Source: an uncultured Eubacterium sp.
GTDB lineage: Bacteria > Bacillota > Clostridia > Lachnospirales > Lachnospiraceae
NCBI GenBank assembly: GCA_910577225.1
Contig: CAJTMV010000047.1
Coordinates: forward strand, 1 to 26,224
Direction: 5' to 3'
Length of the DNA stretch: 26,224 nucleotides
In this document: positions 21,807 through 26,224 of the stretch, in pieces
Layout of the letters: every line of letters starts with the position of its first letter
Position numbering within the stretch: the stretch's first letter is position 1
Made by a program: the position numbers and the translations under genes
The notes under the pieces: generated by a model
Databases searched by the model: none
Seen by the model: the letters and a program-made list of their open reading frames with translations, nothing else
What the model was told of the DNA's origin: nothing

Positions 21807-22749
21807 GACCTTTCACATGCCTTGTTCCGGCATTCTCCTTCCATCTTTGTAACCACTGACAGGTCTGTGCAATCCCGTCCTCCAGAGAGACCTGCGGCAC
21901 AAAACCTGTCTCCTGCATAAACGGCTCTGCATCCAGCCATTCATATTTCATCGGCAGTCCGTCATCCGGATATTCATGAAATCTTAATTCCACCTGTGAA
22001 TGCATGCAGCTCTTTATCAGCTCCAGATATTCCCGCAGTTTTTTTGGATTTCCGCTTCCGATAAAATACCGGTCGTTCTTCATTGTCTTTTCGCCAGCGA
22101 GATACATCCCCCTGGCAAGATCCTGCGCACAGATCACGTCAAACCATCCGTCCGCCGGTCCGAATGCCGGACTTTCCTGATTCATCAGTTTTAATATCAC
22201 AGATGCAACAAGCTGGTCCGGCCGGTTGTATTTTCCAATCGGGTGATAAAACGTACACCATGCAAGCGGCATTCCCCGCTTCTGACACTCCATTTTGGTC
22301 ATTTTGTAAGCGGCTTCCTTTGCCAGCAGGTAGAATGCAGCAGACGGGGTTTCGCTTTTTGCGACAACTGCCCCGCACTGATTTTCACATATGGTTCCCG
22401 CCGCCACGAATTTCCCGCATCCGAGAACGGACGCGCTTCTGACCGCTGCAAGCGTCCATGCGATATTGCGTGCCTGCAGCACACTGTCTGTCCGTTCCTG
22501 TCCGCAGGCTCCCTGCCAGGCAAGATGATAACACACATCGAAGCCCCTCTCCTGACATTTTTCCGGCAGCTGTCCGATTTCTTCCAGCGCACACGAAATC
22601 ACCCGGACATTCTCAAAACCACTGAGTCGTTCCTGATGTGCAGAACCTGGCCGGCAGACTGCATAGACGCATACTTCCTGCTGCACCAGTTCTCTGATCA
22701 GATGGTACCCAAGAAAACCCGCGGCGCCAAGCACAACTGCCCGTTTCAT
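21796..22749 (-). CDS. NAD-dependent epimerase/dehydratase (nucleotide-sugar reductase-like)
   Basis: This 317-residue cytosolic extended-SDR enzyme probably acts on a CDP-linked 4-keto-6-deoxysugar. The N-terminal Rossmann motif is VLGAAGFLG (GxxGxxG at residues 8-14). The catalytic YxxxK is Tyr140-Lys144 (FYLLAKEAAY), with Thr119 in the position of the active-site Ser/Thr. YHPIGKYNRPDQLV and later GSGNPKKLREYLELI are typical of the family. Its place after the C-methyltransferase suggests it reduces or epimerises the C4 position to complete the sugar, as 4-reductases do in CDP-dideoxyhexose and branched-sugar pathways. This assignment comes from context. The gene abuts the methyltransferase gene directly and overlaps the MBOAT start by 11 bp. 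Confidence 0.85.
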   Translation of the reverse strand: MKRAVVLGAAGFLGYHLIRELVQQEVCVYAVCRPGSAHQERLSGFENVRVISCALEEIGQLPEKCQERGFDVCYHLAWQGACGQERTDSVLQARNIAWTLAAVRSASVLGCGKFVAAGTICENQCGAVVAKSETPSAAFYLLAKEAAYKMTKMECQKRGMPLAWCTFYHPIGKYNRPDQLVASVILKLMNQESPAFGPADGWFDVICAQDLARGMYLAGEKTMKNDRYFIGSGNPKKLREYLELIKSCMHSQVELRFHEYPDDGLPMKYEWLDAEPFMQETGFVPQVSLEDGIAQTCQWLQRWKENAGTRHVKGHGF

Positions 22750-23982
22750 CTAAAATACCTCCGTTTCCGGTATAAAAGTAATAAACTTACAGCCCCACTC
22801 CCTTGTATCCTCCAAAAGACCGGCCAGCTCTTCCCTGATATTCCATGCAAGCAGAATAATATAGTCCGGCTTTTTCTCACGAATCATCTCTGGAGACACA
22901 ATCGGAATTCTTGTGCCCGGAAGATACAATCCCTGCTTTTCGCTGCTTGAATCCGCAACAAAATCGATATATTCCGTACCTATCCCGCAATAATTGAGAA
23001 AAGTGTTTCCCTTTGCCGCCGCTGCGAAGGCTGCAATGGATGCGCCCTTTTCCTTTAATGACGCAAGCAGGGCTGTGGCGTCCCGTTTGATTTTTCTCAC
23101 TCTGTCAGAAAACGACCGGTAACCGTCCATGGAACAAAGTCCGTATTCTTTTTCTTCCGTCAGAATCTCATGCACCGTATGAGACATTTTTACGTCCGCG
23201 TTTCCGGCATGTGCCGCATATATCCGCAGAGAGCCGCCATGTGTCGGCAGTTCCTGTACGTCATATATTTTCAGTCCATGTGTTTCAAATATTTTATCCG
23301 CCGTAAACAGTGAAAAATAAGAAAAATGTTCATGATATACCGTATCGAACTGGTTCTTTTGCAGCAGCCTGAGCAGATGCGGAAATTCCATGGTCACCGT
23401 GCCTTTTGCTTTTAACGCCTTACGGATACCTTCCACAAAACCGTTAATATCCGGAACATGCGCAAGCACATTGTTACCGATGATCAGATCGGCCGGCCCG
23501 TACTGTTCCGCAATCTGCCCCGCCGTCTGCTCTCCCCAGAAGCATGTTTCCACACAGATTCCTTTTTCACGCGCCTTTGCAGCCACATTTCCGGCCGGCT
23601 CGATTCCGCAAACCGGAATGCCATACGGCAGAAAGTACTGCAAAAGGTAACCGTCGTTGCATGCCAGCTCATATACCATGCTGTCTCCCGAAAGTCCCAG
23701 ACGCGGCACAATCATATCCACATACTCCCTGCAGTGCCTGAGCCAGCCGGAAGAAAAAGAACTGAAATATTTATAATCATGAAAGATATTCTCCGGTTTT
23801 TCATACTCCTGCACCTGCGCCAGAAAACAGTTTTCACAGATACTGACCTTTAACGGGTAAAAAAACTGGCCCTGATCCAGCTGCTCCTCCCGTACGTATT
23901 CATTTGATATGGGCGACAGCCCCAGATCGATCAGCGTATGATCCAGCCTCCCGCCGCAAAATCTGCATTTACAAACACTCAT
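22750..23982 (-). CDS. Sugar C-methyltransferase (zinc-binding, TylC/TcaB9-like)
   Basis: This 410-residue protein has three parts: an N-terminal zinc-binding domain with CxxC pairs at Cys6-Cys9 and Cys48-Cys51, a SAM-binding methyltransferase domain with motif ELACNDG (104-110), and a C-terminal domain ending in the Rossmann-like AAAAKGNTFLNY to PDYIILLAWN region. The YHEHF motif (215-219) is the active-site signature of nucleotide-sugar C-methyltransferases such as the C-3 methyltransferases of branched deoxysugars. With a glucose-1-phosphate cytidylyltransferase in the operon, the likely substrate is a CDP-4-keto-6-deoxyhexose. The start overlaps the epimerase end by 14 bp, and the stop abuts the next gene. 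Confidence 0.9.
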   Translation of the reverse strand: MSVCKCRFCGGRLDHTLIDLGLSPISNEYVREEQLDQGQFFYPLKVSICENCFLAQVQEYEKPENIFHDYKYFSSFSSGWLRHCREYVDMIVPRLGLSGDSMVYELACNDGYLLQYFLPYGIPVCGIEPAGNVAAKAREKGICVETCFWGEQTAGQIAEQYGPADLIIGNNVLAHVPDINGFVEGIRKALKAKGTVTMEFPHLLRLLQKNQFDTVYHEHFSYFSLFTADKIFETHGLKIYDVQELPTHGGSLRIYAAHAGNADVKMSHTVHEILTEEKEYGLCSMDGYRSFSDRVRKIKRDATALLASLKEKGASIAAFAAAAKGNTFLNYCGIGTEYIDFVADSSSEKQGLYLPGTRIPIVSPEMIREKKPDYIILLAWNIREELAGLLEDTREWGCKFITFIPETEVF

Positions 23983-24529
23983 GCCCGTTTCCTCCCAAAT
24001 TTGTATTCAGATATGGCAGATTCCTGTCTTTTTCTGACAGAATCAGACCATCTGTAACCGGCCAGGCAATCCCGAAAGCCGGATCATCATAGCGATAGCC
24101 TGCATCCATGCCGGCGGTATAAAACTCCGACATCAGATACAGCAGCTGGCAGCTGTCATCCAGTGTGACATACCCGTGCGCACATCCTTTCGGTATGTAC
24201 AGCATACAGCCGTTATCCTCTGACAGTTCATAAGCTGCATACTTCCGATAAGTACTGGAATGTCTCCTTACATCCACACATACGTCAAAGACCCTTCCTC
24301 TTGTACAGGTCACTGCCTTGTCCTCCGGACTGCCGGTCTGGTAATGAAGTCCCCTGAGCGTTCCCTTCCTCAGATTCATGCACAGATTCATCTGCACAAA
24401 CTCCGTCCCGATTCCCGCATCCTGAAATTCACGCCTGCAGTAAAGCCTGGAAAAACTGCCTCTGCTGTCTGTAAAAGGGATCCCCTGAATCAGATACGCG
24501 CCTTCTACTTCTGTTTTAGAAAAAATCAT
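23969..24529 (-). CDS. dTDP-4-dehydrorhamnose 3,5-epimerase-like protein (RmlC family)
   Basis: This 186-residue cupin enzyme epimerises C3 and/or C5 of a nucleotide-linked 4-keto-6-deoxysugar. Landmarks are the FTDSRGSFSRLY opening, LRGLHYQ with catalytic His62, Lys71, FDVCVDVRR with Asp86, IPKGCAHGYV (111-121), and the Tyr137 region FYTAGMDAGYRYDDPAFGI with the typical DP-xxGIxWP ending. The genuine dTDP-rhamnose genes rmlA, rmlB and rmlD are not adjacent. Its neighbours point to a CDP sugar, so calling it rfbC in the strict sense would be unsafe. It lies 25 bp after the cytidylyltransferase gene and overlaps the C-methyltransferase gene. Confidence 0.88.
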   Translation of the reverse strand: MIFSKTEVEGAYLIQGIPFTDSRGSFSRLYCRREFQDAGIGTEFVQMNLCMNLRKGTLRGLHYQTGSPEDKAVTCTRGRVFDVCVDVRRHSSTYRKYAAYELSEDNGCMLYIPKGCAHGYVTLDDSCQLLYLMSEFYTAGMDAGYRYDDPAFGIAWPVTDGLILSEKDRNLPYLNTNLGGNGHECL

Positions 24530-24554
24530 ATGTCTCCTCCGACTGTTTTCGATT

Positions 24555-25334
24555 TTAATTCCATACCTTCCACGGCGCGTTGTTTTCCGCCCACAGTTTT
24601 TCCAGCTTTTCCCGATCCCTCAGTGTATCCATACACTGCCAGAAACCGTGGTGCCTGTAGCACATCAGCTGTCCTTCCGCAGCCAGCCGTTTCATTGGCT
24701 CCTGTTCCAGTATGACGTCATCCCCATCCAGACAGTCCAGCACTTCCGGTCCGCAGACCATAAAACCACCGTTCACCCATCCGGCATCGTCGCGGTCTTT
24801 TTCCCGAAAAGCCCGGATCCTGTCATCCCCTGACAGCTCCATAACCCCGAAACGTCCTTCCGGCTGGATACCGGTCAGCGTCATGGCCTTCCCGTGCGTT
24901 TTATGAAACTGCACAAGCTGCCGGATATTCACATCTGAAACGCCGTCCCCATAGGTAACCATAAACGATTCTCCTTCAAGATATTCCCTCACCCGACGGA
25001 TACGTCCTCCTGTCATCGTATGCAGTCCAGTATCCACAACCGTCACTTTCCATGGATCCGCCGTATTGTGATGAAAAATCATATTCTGCCTTCCGCCCGT
25101 AAAATCATAAGTAATATCGCTTCTGTGCAGAAAATAGTCAGAAAAGTATTCCTTAATCACATACTGTCTGTATCCCGCGCAAATGACAAACTCGCAAAAT
25201 CCATAATGGGAATAAATCTTCATGATATGCCAAAGGACCGGCATGCCGCCTATTTCTACCATAGGCTTTGGCTTCAGGTGGCTTTCTTCCGAAATTCTCG
25301 TTCCGAATCCGCCAGCCAGTATCACAACCTTCAT
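24555..25334 (-). CDS. rfbF: Glucose-1-phosphate cytidylyltransferase
   Basis: The 259-residue enzyme makes CDP-glucose from CTP and glucose 1-phosphate, the entry step to CDP-deoxysugars. The nucleotidyltransferase signature LAGGFGTRISEES is followed by LKPKPMVEIGG, the diagnostic form for this subfamily. FVICAGYRQYVIKEYF, VTYGDGVSD, GRFGVMEL, WVNGGFMV and FWQCMDTLRD further match the RfbF/DdhA group and its usual length of about 257 residues. The start overlaps the stop of the upstream glycosyltransferase by 4 bp (ATGA), showing tight coupling. The next enzyme of the pathway, CDP-glucose 4,6-dehydratase, would normally be adjacent but is absent here. Confidence 0.95.
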   Translation of the reverse strand: MKVVILAGGFGTRISEESHLKPKPMVEIGGMPVLWHIMKIYSHYGFCEFVICAGYRQYVIKEYFSDYFLHRSDITYDFTGGRQNMIFHHNTADPWKVTVVDTGLHTMTGGRIRRVREYLEGESFMVTYGDGVSDVNIRQLVQFHKTHGKAMTLTGIQPEGRFGVMELSGDDRIRAFREKDRDDAGWVNGGFMVCGPEVLDCLDGDDVILEQEPMKRLAAEGQLMCYRHHGFWQCMDTLRDREKLEKLWAENNAPWKVWN

Positions 25335-26161
25335 GACACACCTCCCCGGCAGCGAATGCGCATATACAGCATTCTCGCCAGCGCCCGCAGCATAAATACC
25401 ATATGATGAACCGCGTCAGCCATCCAGCCTGTTTTTAAATATCCGCCGGATCTGACTTTTTCCATCATGGTCCTGTCATCCTCCAAAAGTGCCCGGAACC
25501 GGATGCTGCTCGTTACATTTTCCCGTGAAATCCGGTACTGCATCAGAACATCATCCACATAACCCGCAAGTCCCGTGCAGGAGAGCCGGAGCCACATATC
25601 CCAGTCAATGGTATAGCAAAGATCTGCTGAAAATTTTCCGGTTTGTTCTAACAGCTGTGCCCGAAACAGGACGTTGGACGGTTCTCCAAACAGGTTCTTT
25701 TCAAGATAGGATTTTCCGGCCAGTCCTGTGCCGTCCACAATGCAGCTTTTCTTATACGGTCTCCTTGTCATCAGAACCTTTCCCGTATCGCCGATAACTT
25801 CTGAAGCCGAAAATACGATCGAGATCCTTTCATCCTTTTCCATCATCCATACCTTGCGCGAAATGCATTCCGGATATAAAATATCATCCGCACACACATA
25901 CTGAATATAACTTCCCCTGGCGTATTTAAGGCACTGGTTCAGATTTCCGGCCAGACCAAGATTTTCGTCATTTCTGTATATCCGTATTCTGTCGTCTTTA
26001 TATTTTTTTACTATTTCAATCGTATGATCCTGCGAATGGTTATCCACGATAATGATTTCCATATTTTTATAAGTCTGGCCCAGCACGGATTCCAGCGTTC
26101 CTGCAATGGTGCGCGCACCGTTATATACAGGAATACAGACACTTACCAGTTTTCTTTTCAT
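25331..26161 (-). CDS. Family 2 glycosyltransferase
   Basis: The 276-residue protein has a GT-A fold of the GT2 family. It shows SVCIPVYNGARTIAGTLESV at the N-terminus, IIIVDNHSQDHT, NLGLAGNLNQCL, and the metal-binding acidic motif in YVCADDILYP. CYTIDWDMWLRLS is a later conserved acceptor-side segment. No strong N-terminal membrane helix is seen, so it probably acts at the inner face of the membrane, transferring a sugar to the growing polysaccharide unit. Donor and acceptor are unknown. The start has GAGGAAG, directly after a hairpin at 26179-26218. It is the first gene of the visible operon; earlier genes may lie beyond the right edge. Confidence 0.92.
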   Translation of the reverse strand: MKRKLVSVCIPVYNGARTIAGTLESVLGQTYKNMEIIIVDNHSQDHTIEIVKKYKDDRIRIYRNDENLGLAGNLNQCLKYARGSYIQYVCADDILYPECISRKVWMMEKDERISIVFSASEVIGDTGKVLMTRRPYKKSCIVDGTGLAGKSYLEKNLFGEPSNVLFRAQLLEQTGKFSADLCYTIDWDMWLRLSCTGLAGYVDDVLMQYRISRENVTSSIRFRALLEDDRTMMEKVRSGGYLKTGWMADAVHHMVFMLRALARMLYMRIRCRGGVS

Positions 26162-26178
26162 TCCATTCTTCCTCGTAT

Positions 26179-26224
26179 AATAAGTTTGTAAGCAAGAAAA
26201 ACAGCTTACAGACTTATTCTTTTT
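26179..26224. terminator. Hairpin upstream of the glycosyltransferase gene
   Basis: A 15-bp stem (26179-26193 with 26204-26218) has one position that is a G-U wobble in a plus-strand transcript and a C-A mismatch in a minus-strand transcript. It is followed by CTTTTT on the plus strand, as in a terminator, but by no T tract on the minus strand. It may terminate plus-strand transcription or act as a 5' leader hairpin of the operon. Confidence 0.5.

Noticed and set aside
1..26224. CRISPR arrays, tRNA or rRNA genes, prophage modules
   Set aside because: No regularly spaced repeats, cas-like genes, tRNA cloverleaf sequences, rRNA motifs or phage structural genes were recognised.

Overview
The window looks like a chromosomal segment of an endospore-forming Clostridia, most likely Lachnospiraceae. 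The reasons are an intact sporulation sigma factor SigG, two OmpR/HisKA two-component systems, a member of a hydrophilic family I recognise from Lachnospiraceae (DUF6033-like), strong AGGAGG ribosome binding sites and canonical sigma-A promoters. This placement is inference from protein character, not a database result.

Layout. (1) 1-1586: end of an OmpR-type response regulator and its histidine kinase, closed by a strong terminator. (2) 1587-2670: a methyltransferase gene with its own promoter, more AT-rich by eye than its surroundings, beside a broken transposase start. This looks like an acquired or rearranged islet. (3) 2815-4163: a secreted N-acetylmuramoyl-L-alanine amidase, convergent with a DUF6033-like gene. 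(4) 4176-13065: a mosaic of single genes: SDR oxidoreductase, LUD-domain protein, argS, a YczE-like membrane protein, a GNAT acetyltransferase, a second methyltransferase, and several small hydrophilic proteins without signal peptides. (5) 13236-13703: a RelB/DinJ antitoxin followed by a truncated YoeB-like toxin. (6) 14031-17532: a second two-component system with a large multi-pass sensor kinase, preceded by a 50-bp palindrome. (7) 17665-19106: a small hypothetical gene divergent from sigG, which has a sigma-G-like promoter and a structured 3' region. (8) 19253-26161: a seven-gene minus-strand operon for a surface polysaccharide: GT2 glycosyltransferase, glucose-1-phosphate cytidylyltransferase, RmlC-like 3,5-epimerase, sugar C-methyltransferase, NAD-dependent sugar reductase/epimerase, MBOAT O-acyltransferase and an AlgX/AlgJ-like protein. 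Together these would make a CDP-linked, C-methylated deoxysugar and O-acylate the exported glycan. The CDP-glucose 4,6-dehydratase the pathway needs is not in the window.

The most interesting hidden signals are: (a) an identical CGATAT core, extended to (G/T)(A/C)CGATAT, 48-53 bp upstream of the start codons of four unlinked hypothetical genes, resembling the -10 element of sigma-D/sigma-28 promoters, which suggests a dispersed regulon; (b) a nine-G tract in the MBOAT acyltransferase gene where one added G gives an immediate TAA stop, a candidate phase-variation switch for polysaccharide O-acylation; (c) an antitoxin whose toxin partner is truncated; (d) an 89-nt structured element in the sigG 3' region.
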